NCBI RefSeq assembly: GCF_041146795.1
Contig: NC_135179.1
Span: 27,391,047 to 27,455,046 of the forward strand
From: Maylandia zebra
Taxonomy: Eukaryota > Chordata > Actinopteri > Cichliformes > Cichlidae
Direction: 5' to 3'
Length of the DNA: 64,000 nt
Positions 40,760 to 52,099 of this stretch are shown here, piece by piece (positions within the stretch are counted from its first letter, which is position 1; each line of letters begins with the position of its first letter). The notes under the pieces were generated by a model. That model worked only from the letters and a program-made list of their open reading frames with translations, was not told where the DNA came from and did not search any database. Both the position numbers and the translations under genes were made by a program.

Positions 40760-43700
40760 GTTTTTCCACAAAATTAGCATGAAATTAAGTGGGAATTACA
40801 ATTACATATGCAGTACTGAAAATTACTTACAGAATGTAAAATTACATTGTAATTTCACATAAAATACAATGAAATTCAATATAATGGCAGGGGAATTGGG
40901 CCCTTAGTCACAGATCCTGTTATAAAGTAATCACTTGAATCTTGCTTAAAGACAACTTTCCCATCTGACTAGAGACACCTGACTAAAGCATGATGATAGT
41001 TTATTTTATGATGCACATGCTTACAGTAGTGTACATCTAGAGGTAATTTGCATTTTTTCCTACAAAGACATAAAAACTGCACAGTAGGTAGTATTTTTGA
41101 GACAAGCACTGTGTTTACAGAGTGCACCTAACCTCTGTTTTCTCCTAATGAACATGATGGATTTCCCAAATTGCCAATTTAAGCTTAAAGACAACTACAG
41201 GTGTTTGTGTTGTGATTCTGGAAACATCATACTCTCACCCTGTCGAAGTGTCAAAATGTAAAACCTCGTTTCGCCTTCTGAGAGAACCCGCTCCTGCTCG
41301 GCGGCAGATCTGTTTAGATGAACAAGCAGCTTTTGTTGCCTTTTTTCTGCAGAGTGAGACATTTCTGCTTAACTCTGCAAATTCGCTCTTCTCAAACAGA
41401 ACACTCTGCAAGAAAGGGGAAAAAAGAAGACGAAGAAAACAAGAGTGGATTTTAAAAGCCGCATGTTAAAGTACACCCAATTAAAAGCATGCAGGCCCTC
41501 GTGAGACATGGTGGGAATGAGTTTGACATGTTGATGTAGAGGGAACTGCTGGAGTATAGAGTACACTTGTTTGCCTTGTTTGAAAAGCCTTTTAAGTAGA
41601 GGATCCTGTACCTTAAATCACTGCAAGTAAGGCACATATTGATAAGAGAAACTGATAACTGCATATTTGACAATCAGAGCACTAATACTCCACAGCCCGT
41701 CCGACCTTGACTGAATGCTGGTGTGGTTATCTCACCCCCCCCAAAAAAAACAGACAAAAATGCTGAGCTACCAGAACCTCTCAGTTCACCTCAGTGCAGT
41801 ATGACTCCTTGCACTGTATATACTGTAACCCTTACCTATAAGTTATTTGCTTTAAAACAAATAGACACTATTACATTATATACTTACAGTGACCTCAGGC
41901 TGCTGCCAGTCAACGTTTGAGACTGCTGCCACCAAGTGGTGGTGTGGAGGATTAATGTGTCTGACCAGTTAGAAACAGTTTCAGAACTTGGATGTGGCTA
42001 AAACATCCATCCATCCTTTCATTCTCTTCCACTTATCCTGAAAAATAATGAGAAGCAACTTTATTAAGTGACAAAAAAAGTGAAAAAGGTCACTTAACAA
42101 AGTTTTTTCTCATTACTTTTAAGTGTTGCTGGAGTCTCTGTGTAGTTAGATCCTTATCTTCTCCATGCACCTTGGAAGTCGGTGAAGTTGTGCCAGAAAT
42201 GTGTGTTACTTCCACTTATCCTTATCAGGGTCATGGGTGGGGTTCAGCCTGTCCCATCCACTATAGGGTTAGCGGTGGGGTACACCCTGGACGGGTCATC
42301 AGTCTGTTTTCTTGTGGCAAAAACACATTAGAACATAATAGCTGCACAGTTCAAGTAAAGATGATCAAAATGTTTTTGTTGTTTTTGTTTTTTGTGAACA
42401 CTAGTTGATAAAACACCAAATATCATTAATCTGTTTTTCTTAACTGCTTATCCTACTAGGGCCTATCTGTGCTGGGGCAGGGTACAGCCTGAAAAGGGTC
42501 ATCAGCCAATCACAGAGTCAACACAGAGATACAGATAATCATTCAAACTCACACCCAAACTTATGGTGAGTTTAGAATCTAACTGCTATATCTCTAGACT
42601 GAAGAGCCAACCCATTGAAAGCTTCGCTTCACTCCAGGAGCTGTGACGCAACGGTGCTAACCAAATACCCCGCCATGCAAACCCTTTCATCAGAAAAAGC
42701 CATTGATTTATTGTTGTACTAATGTATTTCTTAATGATTTATCTATATCCATTTTGATGAATATAGATTCCTCAGCTGCTACCAAGAAAACAAGAAGCAA
42801 AGTAATTGGTTAGTCTCAATCAAATGTCCAGACCTTTGATGTGCATGGCACTGTGGACTCATTAACTTCTCATGACATCAAATTTATACAACTTAAATAC
42901 ATAAAATATAAAGAGAGAGAGAGAGAAAGAGAAAAAAGAATCCTCTCCACATCAGAACATAGCTGATGATTTGAAGACGTGATTCAGAGCCATGAAAGAA
43001 AAAGAGTGGATTTAATGCTGCAAGATAAATGACTCCTGTCGCTATGCGGCATATCAGCTTCCTCAAACACTGAGTTGGGTCAACACAAATTTATGCTCTA
43101 TTAAAAACGTCATACACACACAACAAGGCTGAGACTCAACACTGAGATGCTTCTAAGTAACTTTCAGTGCTCATTAGCGGCATTTTTGCCAGACTTTTTT
43201 TTTTCAGCTACGTTGGGATGTGAGGTGACCTCAGCTGGTCCAGGGTGCTCATTTAAAGATAGATCTTTCTTTACCAAAACGTGTGATATACGACTGCTGC
43301 CCACAAGCGCTGCAAACACAGTGGTTCAGAGAAAAGAGAGCAGTTTCATCTTCAGCCCGGTGCACCGGCCTTGACATGCCATAACACTCCCTCAGCTACA
43401 CACCACACAACCTGTGCACGTGTGTGTGTGTGCGTCAGTGTCTCACTTCAGCACACCCTGAGAGTCCTTGTCTAGAGACCTTGAGTTCTAAAAAGCATGG
43501 GGGCCTCTCTTCTGGGAGAGGGAAAGAGAACGAAAAAAAACCCCTGAACAGATAAGAAACTTTTCCACCATCAGGAACAGGGCGTCCTGAATATTTCCCT
43601 TCTCCCAGCTTGTGTCAGATAGGAGATAATAACTGTAACAAGTTCACTCGTAGCTGAAAGATTTGGAGCAAAACAAGACAAAGTATTTTTGCAGAAGAAA

Positions 43701-45250
43701 CCAACCTTTGTATGCCACTGTACTGTAGAATTTGTTTGTTTGTTTGTTTTTCAGTGTCTACAGGCATCTTCCCAGATGTGTCGCCATGGCTTGAAACCAA
43801 AGAGGGAGGAGAAGTGCTGAGTGAGCATGCACAACAGCTACTCTGTCTTTGTTAAACATCTTCAAGGTCCCTGTGGAGGGATAAATGGCCAACAGGAGGT
43901 GCTTTCCTGGGAGACATGCATGGAGATCTATACGGGGTAAGTCCTCTTCACGCCTTCCACGCATTTTATAAACTTAATCCTTTAATTAAAACTACATCTT
44001 GGCAACTATAAAGCGTATGACTGCTGTATGTGCATTTTATTTTGATATTACAGTATTTTTAATACCTGGACGTAATGCAATTTTAGCCAGTCAGACAGGA
44101 GAAGAATATAAGAGTCATTTCTTGTGTTGTGCATCCAGTCATGCATCTTTATGCCTTTTGTCATCCCTGCCCTCCAGGTTCCAGTGTCCAGAATCGGGGC
44201 AGTGGGGCTAGTTGCACTCGCTGTTCCTTTTTCCTATGCACATACTTCTTTGAGATTTAACTTTAAAGAGGCATAAGGCATGGGAAAATGGGGCTGCAGA
44301 GGTATTCCACCAGGCAGACAGCCATTTCATCATCTTCTCCGCATGACAGCTGACCTCAAAGTGTGCATTCGCACACTCACTCTCACACACACACATACAT
44401 TGGAATTCCAGCCTGTCTTGGGCTTACAAAGAAAATCTGCAAAGCACAGACTGTGATACACTGGATTCAGGTATTTTTATGCCCCTCTGATTATTATTGA
44501 TTTATTTATTAAAGCGCAAATTTGATCTTAATCATATGTGTTTTATTGCATTTCTGTGACATTATTGTTCATGTGTGTTTGCCCTGAATATTTGCTGAAT
44601 AAAGAAAGTTGGGCCATTAATCATTGGATTTGAAGTATTTGCATGCACTGTACGTTTTTGTGGTATTGGACACTTAAATCATACAGTACAGAATTTTACA
44701 TAATAATAACTAGTCATGTTTTTTGTGGCACAAATGACATGAGCTCATAAAATCTCAGTATTGCTGATTTCATGCGATAAAAGAGGACCTTTTTGTGCTT
44801 TTTATAAATCTTTCCATCATTTTTGCTTTTTTAAAGTTACATTTTCACTCTTCAAAACATTAAAAGGTAGCAAAAAAAAGCAAAATAGCATTTCTCTGGT
44901 TGAGGTGGAACTTGTTTTGACTATAAATACAATTAGGTGGTGTTGTGCAGTGGTTCACAGGCCCACTAAAAGGGTCATAAAAATCAAAGGGGCCGTAAAA
45001 TAATTAACAGTCCGGTCTTTAACAATATACCTGCCAAGTCTGAGATAGATCAAATGAGCAGGGAGAAAAAGAAGACACTCATACGGGGATTTCCTCAGAG
45101 ACACGAGAAAGTGGATATTTTAATAAAAAAACCTGAAAGATTTTGATGGAGGAGGGTTGCTCTTTACTATATCTATAACTATAGTGCTTTTTATTACTTT
45201 TTTGTAAGAGGTCACAAGCCAAAAAGGGCTGAAAGTGTCATTTGACCAAG
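40760..45250. other. Intergenic region with repeat relics
   Basis: No gene was recognised. Two fragments of a common teleost repeat lie at 42190-42310 and 42430-42670 (listed separately). Short GA-rich (42915-42940) and (GT)n (43420-43434) tracts occur. The rest is unassigned. Confidence 0.5.
42190..42670. repeat. Two adjacent fragments of one ancient interspersed repeat
   Basis: The block CTTATCC...GGGTACACCCTGGACGGGTCATCAG at 42215-42302 recurs, diverged, at 42445-42508 as CTTATCC...GGGTACAGCCTGAAAAGGGTCATCAG. The second copy continues into CATTCAAACTCACACCC and ends with GAGCTGTGACGCAACGGTGCTAACC. This is the layout of a widespread teleost repeat. The two copies may be a partial tandem duplication or separate insertions. 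Confidence 0.6.
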
Positions 45251-45259
45251 TGGTAACAG

Positions 45260-45610
45260 CATAGTTTTAGTGCTCCAAGGCATTGATTATTCCAAAATAT
45301 TTTCTGTCATTGCATGTATTGATGCTGGCAGTGGAGAGAACTGTCTAATGTGTCAATCAAAAATCTCCTATAGGCACTCGCCGCAGTGGAGATTTGTAGA
45401 ATGTGAAGGCCACAACCAATTCATGCTAATCAAACTGCTGAACGGCCCTTCTTACTCAGTGGATGGAAGCAAGCTCGTCCATCAGAGAGGAATGTTTGCT
45501 CATAGCATAGTGGCACTGAATCGATTCGCTGTAGTGCTGCCCTGTAAAGTGCTGGGGCTGATAGAGCCAGACCATGCCATCTAAATGCCACCCACAGCAT
45601 CACATGGACA
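45260..45610 (-). mobile_element. Tc1-like transposase relic, - strand
   Basis: Read on the - strand, the segment starts with the equivalent of the VMLWGAF block (GATGCTGTGGGTGGCATTTAGATGG, about 45600-45577) and runs upstream-to-downstream through diverged transposase DNA, ending near CAATGCCTTGGAGCACT (45267). A related relic lies at 55290-55660. Flanking CACAAGCCAAAAAGGG and GGTTACAAACCAGAAAGG words (45214 and 45915) suggest that it is nested in another repeat. The 104-aa + strand frame over it is antisense and not a gene. Confidence 0.55.
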
Positions 45611-46639
45611 CTTCACTGTAAATGTAGTGAACTTTAAAAGGCAAAAAATATGATTTCTAGGGGCTGGTGCCATTCATGAGAGTCAAAATCTGGGTCATGA
45701 CATAATTAAGCATATAAGAGGGTTTTTTTTAAGTATGTGCATCAAACGTTTTTGCTTTTATTTTGGAATGTGTTAAGCTGTGAAGCACTGTAATAATGAT
45801 AGGCTTCACCTCCTTGGCCTCAAACTTAAAGAAAATTAAATGAAACATTTTGACCTTTTTTTAAAGCTTTACTTAAAAACTAATAATTATGAACCCTTGG
45901 TATTTTTCAAAGGGGTTACAAACCAGAAAGGTTGATAACTACTGATCTCCCATTTTTAAATCGTGTGTCAAGCACATTTCATTAGTAAAAAGTTGTTCTT
46001 TTAGTGTAAAAGTAGCTGTTTCTTGTGTAGGTTTAGGGAAGCGGGTAAAATTAGCTGGAGTTCTTGGATAAATGCATTAATAGGACTCTTATCAGTCTAT
46101 CTGCAGCCACTGTTGACACCTCTTCACCTATTTACTCACCTTTTTCAAAAGGTATCAGGGAAACACTCATTGTCATTTAATTCACCACATCTTTGCCCTC
46201 TCACAATGGATCATTGATTGATGTCGATGTCTCAACTAGGAACTATCCCTGCTAATGCTGCAGACCGAGGCGTTCCTCTGTCTGGAGGACTGAACAGAGG
46301 CACAGCATAAATAGCGGTCCAGTAAGCCTTTAAATGAATGTGTCCTTCTCATTATTCTAGTTACTGATGCTTGCAGGGCTAATCATCTCTTTTTTCATAA
46401 TTGTGCCTCCTGGTGCGGAATGACAGCATTTATTTTCTTTGGTGATTGTTTGTGTGCGCTGGCTTTAGGCCCTGCCAAATAACTAAGAAAATCCTGTGTG
46501 CTGCTGAATGTAGAGCCAACCAATAATCCACATACATCACGAGTCTGATCACCAGGAGTTTCTTTTAAATATGAGGAGTAGATTCTAGAGTTCAGATGAT
46601 AGATTATAGATTAGTTTACCAGAAAACATCTCAAAGAGT

Positions 46640-47342
46640 TCAGATCAGGAGAGATTAACTTCCCATTATTAGCAAAGTATAGAGAAGAAAACGTGGCTCA
46701 TGATTGGAAGCACACCATCTGTTCAACATGGTGGACACATTGTTATGACATAGGGCTGCCACTGGTGTTTATTCTGAATGGCTATAGTCTCTGCTCAGAT
46801 ACAAGCAAATACTGCTAAACGAATCAGACAGCAGTAAATGGATAAAAACCCAAAGATTACTGCAAAAGCAACTCACGAGTTTCTTAATGCAAATAAATAT
46901 TTGATATTCTCCAACAATTAAGTCAGCCACCTGATCTCAGTCTAACAGATCATGCTTTTTAGTTACTGAAGACAAAACTGAAGCCACAGAAACAACTGCA
47001 GCAAAGGCCTATTGCCGAGCATATGAAGGAAGAAAAAACAGCATTCAGTGAGTTCCATGGACAGACTTCAGGCAGTTACAGACTCCAAAGCATCTTCATC
47101 CATGTATGAAACACATCGTCACATATTTAAAATAATGCTAGTTGGTCCCATGAGTTCTGAACCTCTAGAAATGGGGTCCTGTGGACAAAAAAACTACGTC
47201 TTTCTTGAACAGTTCTGCCTTAAAGCTCAAAGTCTGCCCTTCAATCACATTTTGGTTGCCTGATTTCAAATCCGCTGTGGTGACGTACAGAGGCCAAACT
47301 GCAAAAAACTGCCCCTGTCCAAATACTTATGGACCTAACTGT
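46640..47342 (+). mobile_element. Tc1-like transposon relic with an intact right end
   Basis: The right tip TGTCCAAATACTTATGGACCTAACTGTA (47316-47343) is a typical Tc1-type inverted-repeat end, including the TA. Inside it, the order of blocks matches Tc1 transposase and 3' DNA: AAGCACACCATCTGTTCAACATGGTGG (46708), CAAAAGCAACTCACGAGTTTC (46863), TACTGAAGACAAAACTGAAG (46964), TCCATGGACAGACTTCAGGCAGT (47053), then CTTAAAGCTCAAAGTCTGCCCTTCAATCACATTTTGG. The frame is destroyed and the left end is not recognisable. Confidence 0.7.
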
Positions 47343-47344
47343 AT

Positions 47345-48195
47345 TTAGCTGGAGCCAACTAATGACTTTAAGGTGAGCCAATATACACCTTTGGCAGACT
47401 CAGTGGCGCCTTCCCTCTGTCTTTCAAGTAAGTGCGAACAGCTGAATGGTCATACAATAGATCTCAATGAAGCTCAATGATCTCGCGGTTAGATCCGCTC
47501 TGATATCCCTTTGAACAAGTAAAATCTACAACCAGCGGAGGACAGGCTCAGCGTGGAGCAATGCCAGCGGCAAAAGCAGGGGACAACAACTTCACGTCGT
47601 TGCATTTACAAGACGGAGAAGACAGACGGGCCTGTCATTGTCGCTACATGTTCTGTATCAACGAGGATGTTAGAAAACTGCCCAGCTGCTTGTCAAGGCT
47701 GGGAAACCAGGAGAGAAGGGGAGTGAGAGAGGGGCACTGATAGAAACACTGCAGTATGATGAGGAGAAGCGCACTGAACTGCACACTTTGTTCCTGTTGA
47801 AATAAATGGCAACACACAGGATGGTTGAATTGTGTGACATTCAACCATTTTGTTATTGTGTGCTTTTCATCCAAACTGAAAACAACAGCTTCTACACGAC
47901 ACACTGTCTCACCCCTCCCCCGGATATCTATCAGGGTTTAGCCAAACCTTTAACCTCTCTTCTCATTTACAAACTTTTATTCATGATTTTACATTCTTCT
48001 AAAATGTTACATAAATGTGCCCAAAATCTATGTGAATTTTTAAGGTCGTGGTTTGTGTTTTACTTGTTTAAGTGTGCGCATGTAAAATGACGATCTATGA
48101 ACCTGAAGTCGAAAACAGAAAAAAACCCATCACAAGCAGTTTAAAGACTTTAATTCTGTTTTATTTTAGCCATAAACCATAAAAACTTGCAGCAA
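47345..48195. other. Intergenic DNA downstream of vent
   Basis: No coding exon was recognised. The interval lies between the Tc1 relic and the vent poly(A) signal. Confidence 0.5.
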
Positions 48196-48196
48196 G

Positions 48197-48202
48197 TTTA
48201 TT
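48197..48202 (-). terminator. vent poly(A) signal
   Basis: TTTATT on the + strand is AATAAA on the coding strand, about 170 nt after the vent stop codon. This would give a short 3' UTR. Confidence 0.5.
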
Positions 48203-48372
48203 TCCATTATTTGAATGATACTTACAACATCAAAACATACCCAGTGCAGTGCTTCAGACATAATAAAAGCAATTATATTCACAACTTTTAAAATCTCTCT
48301 TTTAGAGAGAGCAATGAGGGGAGGAATATCTAGATTCTAGACAGGAATTTGGGGGATAAAAGTTCTGGGAGC

Positions 48373-49292
48373 TCAGAAGTAGTTTGGCGGCGGCAGAAGA
48401 ACGGGGTGGGAGGGGTGATGGTGCAGAGGTGCGGGGAGCGGGTGCAGTTGCGGGTAGAAGCCGCAGCTGGCGGGGAGCTGTCCGGTGAGGAATGGGTGCT
48501 GAAACAGCATCGGAGGCAGAAGAGAGGTCTGCACTGTCAGGAACTCCGTCCTTCTGTCCTGGACCTCCCTTTTTAGTTTCATCCTCCTGTTCTGGAACCA
48601 CGTTTTCACCTGTGAGATGCAAAAAAGGCCATAAGGTACTATCCTTTACGCACAAACACAAAGCAAAGGGACTTTTTATGATGTTTATATAGTCTTTGAA
48701 ACAGATTTACATTTACTGAATTACATCGGGTAACTAGATGGCAACATAGTAATAAAAGTCTTTGTCAGCTTGTGCTTGTGGAAAGCTTTGCAGTGCCACC
48801 GAGGAGGCCTTGAGGAAAGCATGCATGTAACATACTTGGGTTTCAGAAAGATTCAGCTCCTCGGCGATTTTCCTCCGCTGCGTAGCACCCAGGTATTTCT
48901 GCTTGCTGAAAGTATGCTCCAGTTTGCTAACTTGTTCGGATGTGAACTTGGTCCTGAGTCTCCTCTGCTGGGTGGCCTCCCCCTCGCTGTCATCTCCCAC
49001 TTCACTCTCGGACCCAGAAGAGTTGTCGCATCTGTCTGGGGGGAGAAAGATGAGAAGTTGAATTCATTTAGTCAAAAATCAATACGCACACAAAGGCCCT
49101 ATCAACAACAGCTCTTAAAACAAAAGGTTTATCTGTGAACTTACTGTTTGGCGATGTTGCAGAGTATCGACTTCTTGATTCCTTTGTAAATTCCACGATT
49201 TCACTGAGATCTCGCGAATGAAGCGCGGCATCCTTTGTCCGTATCTCCTCATAATAACTCCTGGCAAGGCACTCAACAGAAAAGTTAGCCAT
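48373..49292 (-). CDS. vent: Ventrally expressed homeobox protein Vent
   Basis: A transcriptional repressor of the Vent class that acts downstream of BMP to restrict organizer genes in the gastrula. Three exons, 194 aa: 49292-49145 (ends phase 1 at GTAAGT), 49035-48836 (ends at GTATGT) and 48609-48373 (after CTCACAG). The homeodomain is residues 73-132. R77-T78 is in the N-terminal arm, and QVKTWFQNRRMKLKRE forms helix 3. Thr at position 47 (T119) is the Vent-class mark. The intron falls between homeodomain positions 44 and 45 (Q116/V117). The N-terminus MANFSVECLA is eh1-like, and a Ser/acidic stretch precedes the homeodomain. The C-terminus is Pro/His/Leu-rich (LHPLPAPLHHHPSHPV) and ends in PPNYF. 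The start is the first ATG after the TATA box; an upstream in-frame GTG lies on the wrong side of it. I call this vent rather than vox from KYLGATQRRK and QVKTW in the homeodomain. It is paired head-to-tail with vox, 1.6 kb away. Confidence 0.93.
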
Positions 49293-49348
49293 AGTGGATA
49301 GAAGCAGCGGTTGAAGCAGTATGTGTTTGTATGGATGACTCTTGGCCG

Positions 49349-49356
49349 CTATATAG
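49349..49356 (-). promoter_or_regulatory. vent TATA box
   Basis: CTATATAG, about 60 nt upstream of the ATG, predicts a start site near 49320-49325 and a very short 5' UTR. Confidence 0.75.
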
Positions 49357-49374
49357 GAGGGGCACACTTCTTTG

Positions 49375-49388
49375 TTTGCATATGCAAA
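49375..49388. promoter_or_regulatory. Palindromic POU/octamer element of vent
   Basis: TTTGCATATGCAAA is a perfect palindrome of two overlapping octamer-like half-sites, centred about 29 bp upstream of the TATA box. A SOX-type ACAATGG follows at 49403-49409. Pou5f3 is a known activator of vent and vox in zebrafish. Binding here is inferred. Confidence 0.65.
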
Positions 49389-49484
49389 GCGATCTCACAG
49401 GAACAATGGGGACTTGATGGCGGTTGTAATTGAGGTTAATAGAGGCAGGATTCTACTTTTTCTCAGGTCGTGCTGGGATGCCCT

Positions 49485-49500
49485 GGCGCCACTGAGTCTG
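49485..49500 (+). promoter_or_regulatory. BMP response element of vent (Smad1/5-Smad4 type)
   Basis: GGCGCC-ACTGA-GTCTG matches the bipartite motif GRCGNC-N5-GTCTG bound by phospho-Smad1/5 with Smad4, with the GTCTG form that allows Schnurri recruitment. It lies about 135 bp upstream of the TATA box. The same motif with the same 5-bp spacer lies upstream of vox. Confidence 0.7.
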
Positions 49501-49674
49501 ACTCTCATTTACCTGGCATTTCAAACTGAATGATGTCTGCATAAAGAGTATCATGTCTGTATCCGCCACTAAATGCGATGAGAATAACTATAAATGTGGG
49601 AGGTGTGACTTGTTTAACCGCCTTCGGTCAAGAAGAAAAATACATACAGTTACGCAATGTTTCCATCAACTACC

Positions 49675-49820
<146 letters not shown>

Positions 49821-50765
49821 TTATATTTTTTCAGGTGATCAAGGGTGTAGGTGGCTCTTTAGCGCATGTTGTATGCGCATTGAGCAACCTGGTGATGATG
49901 CCTTTGTCAGGGTGGGACCGGGTGAGTGTGTGTGTGACTGTAGTCAGAGAACATCGACAGAAAGTGAGAAAGTTTCTTTGATCTTTGCTGACTGAGATGT
50001 TTGCCTCGGGCCAGCTTGAAACCTCACACAGCAGGGAACCTGCAGGTTGTTGTTTTGCATTTTTGCCGAGCTTAATTCAAAACATTTGAGCATTTATAGC
50101 ACGTTTATATCAACCAGTGAATTCCTTCGTTCTTACACAACATGGGTTATGAATTGAAATGTCAAAAAGAGAAAAAAAAAAACTGTCGTAAATTTACGAG
50201 TTTAAAGAGGAGCCCTCGACCCCCTCATTGAATTATCTCAGACTAGTTTCGAATCGAGCTCACTATCTCCAGATGTCATCACACAATCAGGTTTTAACCT
50301 CTAGATTCCTTGGCCACACAAAGCTCCAGACTCTCTGGAGCCAGGTCGGAGCCCCAGTGGTAAGTGTAAACTCTTCAATGAGAGGCCTAATTAGGACTAA
50401 TTGTTAACCATGATCTCCCCGTTACCTTGCATTTGAAGTGCAGTAGTGGGGACAAACATGTTCAGTCTTTAATTGAAGAAAGTGACGTCATTTAGGGTTT
50501 CCAGGACACGTTGTGGAATCCTGATTTAATCTATTGTTATTTGTGTATATGGTCAAATCAGAGGAGATACAGTGATGCGATGTGACCTTTAGCCCCCTTT
50601 TGTCATTGAGTCCTTCCAGACCCGCCCTCCTTTATGATGAAAGACAGGATGAGCTATTTATGTGGAACTAATACTGCAATAAAGATGTATCATCAGCTCA
50701 ATCCTTATAATCTGGACAGAGATAGAAAAAACAAAGAAGTCAACTGCTGAAGCTTAAAGGATAAA

Positions 50766-50771
50766 TTTATT
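50766..50771 (-). terminator. vox poly(A) signal
   Basis: TTTATT on the + strand (AATAAA on the coding strand) lies about 145 nt after the vox stop codon. Other A-rich candidates lie between (about 50842-50850). Confidence 0.45.
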
Positions 50772-50915
50772 AAAAATAAATAGATGTTTCTTTAATTACA
50801 TACAAAAACTTTTCATTGTACACAGATATTTAAAATCACACAAATAAAAAAAACAACTTTGATTGCGCATCTTCGGCTCATTTGTGTAAAGAGAAGTCTC
50901 TAAAGTGACAGTTCC

Positions 50916-51873
50916 TCAGTAGAAATGTGGGTGGTGTATCATTGTTCGATGAGGGTAGTGAGGAGGCATGTGCTGATGGTGGAGCAACTGCGGGACAGGT
51001 AATGAGTAAAAGGGATGGCCCGTAGGAGAGTAATGGGGTAGATGTCCAGCCATGCTGTGGTACTGAACCGGAGACAGAGGCTGAAAAATGACCGGCGGGA
51101 CTGGGGGAGTGAGATAGTCTTGGAATTCCCGTTTCAGCTTCATCCTTCGGTTCTGAAACCAGGTCCTCACCTGACACAACAAAAAACAAAAACAGTTCAG
51201 TCAGCATCCGCAGCACTGAGCAAATTGGAGATGTCTGCGTCTTCATAAATCCAAAATGTCAAAGAGTTTACTGGCGCGTCTCACCTGAGTTTCTGTGAGG
51301 TTCAGCTTTTGTGCCGTCTTCTCTCTCTCCCCGGAATCCAAATATTTCTGTTTGATGAATATCCGTTCCAGTTTTTTGATCTGCTCGGACGAAAACTTTG
51401 TGCGAACTCGGCGTTGGGGTCCCGTGTCTTTTCTCCCCTCGTTCCCCTCGTCCACGGAGAGTCTATCCGGGGAAACCCGGTCGCTCTCATACCCGCAGAG
51501 GTACTCGCTGACGTCACAAACTAAAAGAAGGAAAACCGTTACAAACTCATCTTCTGCGTAAAGCTCGACTGTGCTGTTTAAAGCCTGGAGATGTTGGGTA
51601 CTTACTCGGTGGGGTGCAGCTTGATGAATCCAGTGGCGAGCACAGTGTTGAGTCCTCGGCCCCGCAGCTCTCCGCTGGCCCCGAGTGTTCGAAGCGTTTA
51701 ACTGCTTTGGACTTTATCTGCAGGTAACCTTTGCCAATGGGCGGTGGGCTTGGCTGCACCATGCAGGGAATGTGAGGTTTGCAGGTAAGGGTCGTGTCCA
51801 TGTCAGCACAGTGCCCCTGAATGTTATTGTGATGGTTCTGGGCCAGCCAGTCCACAGAAAAGTATTTCACCAT
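50916..51873 (-). CDS. vox: Ventral homeobox protein Vox
   Basis: A BMP-induced homeodomain repressor, partner and tandem paralogue of vent. Three exons, 252 aa: 51873-51606 (phase 1 end, GTAAGT), 51520-51285 (after CTTCTTTTAG, ends before GTGAGA) and 51170-50916 (after TTGTGTCAG). The homeodomain is residues 125-184. It includes RRVRTKFSSEQIKKLE and helix 3 QVRTWFQNRRMKLKREFQD, with Thr at position 47 (T171). The intron lies between positions 44 and 45 (Q168/V169), as in vent. The N-terminus MVKYFSVDWLA carries an eh1-like FSVDWL motif shared in form with vent. The long linker is Ser/Pro/Cys-rich, and the C-terminus is Pro/His/Tyr-rich, ending HHPHFY. The chosen ATG has a good context (AACATGG). 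An in-frame GTG at 51933 would add 20 residues but is rejected. The KYLDSGEREKTAQKLNLTETQVRT signature separates it from vent. Confidence 0.93.
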
Positions 51874-51940
51874 GTTCACAGTGGAGCTGTGACATGTAAA
51901 TCCGCCAAGTTTGAGAGGGCCTGTGCTGGCCACGGTCGGC

Positions 51941-51947
51941 TTTTATT
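51941..51947 (-). promoter_or_regulatory. vox TATA-like box
   Basis: AATAAAA on the coding strand, about 70 nt upstream of the ATG, at the position equivalent to the vent TATA box. Confidence 0.55.
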
Positions 51948-51966
51948 GGGGGTCAGCCCCTAATCG

Positions 51967-51978
51967 TATTTGCATATG
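51967..51978. promoter_or_regulatory. POU/octamer element of vox
   Basis: TATTTGCATATG contains an exact octamer (ATTTGCAT, 51968-51975) and shares TTTGCATATG with the vent element. It is centred about 31 bp upstream of the TATA-like box. Confidence 0.65.
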
Positions 51979-52059
51979 TAGGGACCCTTGTTAATGCCTG
52001 ATCGATTCCGATGATTGTGGGATAATGACTTTACATATCCTGTGAGTGTGTCAAGACCT

Positions 52060-52075
52060 GGCGCCGTCTAGTCTG
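52060..52075 (+). promoter_or_regulatory. BMP response element of vox (Smad1/5-Smad4 type)
   Basis: GGCGCC-GTCTA-GTCTG fits GRCGNC-N5-GTCTG, with an additional GTCT inside the spacer. It lies about 118 bp upstream of the TATA-like box. The shared core CCTGGCGCC-N5-GTCTG with vent suggests descent from one ancestral promoter or strong selection. Confidence 0.7.
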
Positions 52076-52099
52076 TTTTGAGTCCTTGCATTTCTCTGA

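Noticed and set aside
45270..45584. 104-aa open frame on the + strand
   Set aside because: It is the antisense of a degraded Tc1-like transposase relic.
49293..49367. N-terminal extension of Vent from a GTG at 49367
   Set aside because: It would start upstream of the TATA box, so it would not be transcribed.
51871..51933. N-terminal extension of Vox from an in-frame GTG at 51933
   Set aside because: GTG starts are not expected in vertebrates, and the ATG at 51873 has a good context and gives the family-type N-terminus.
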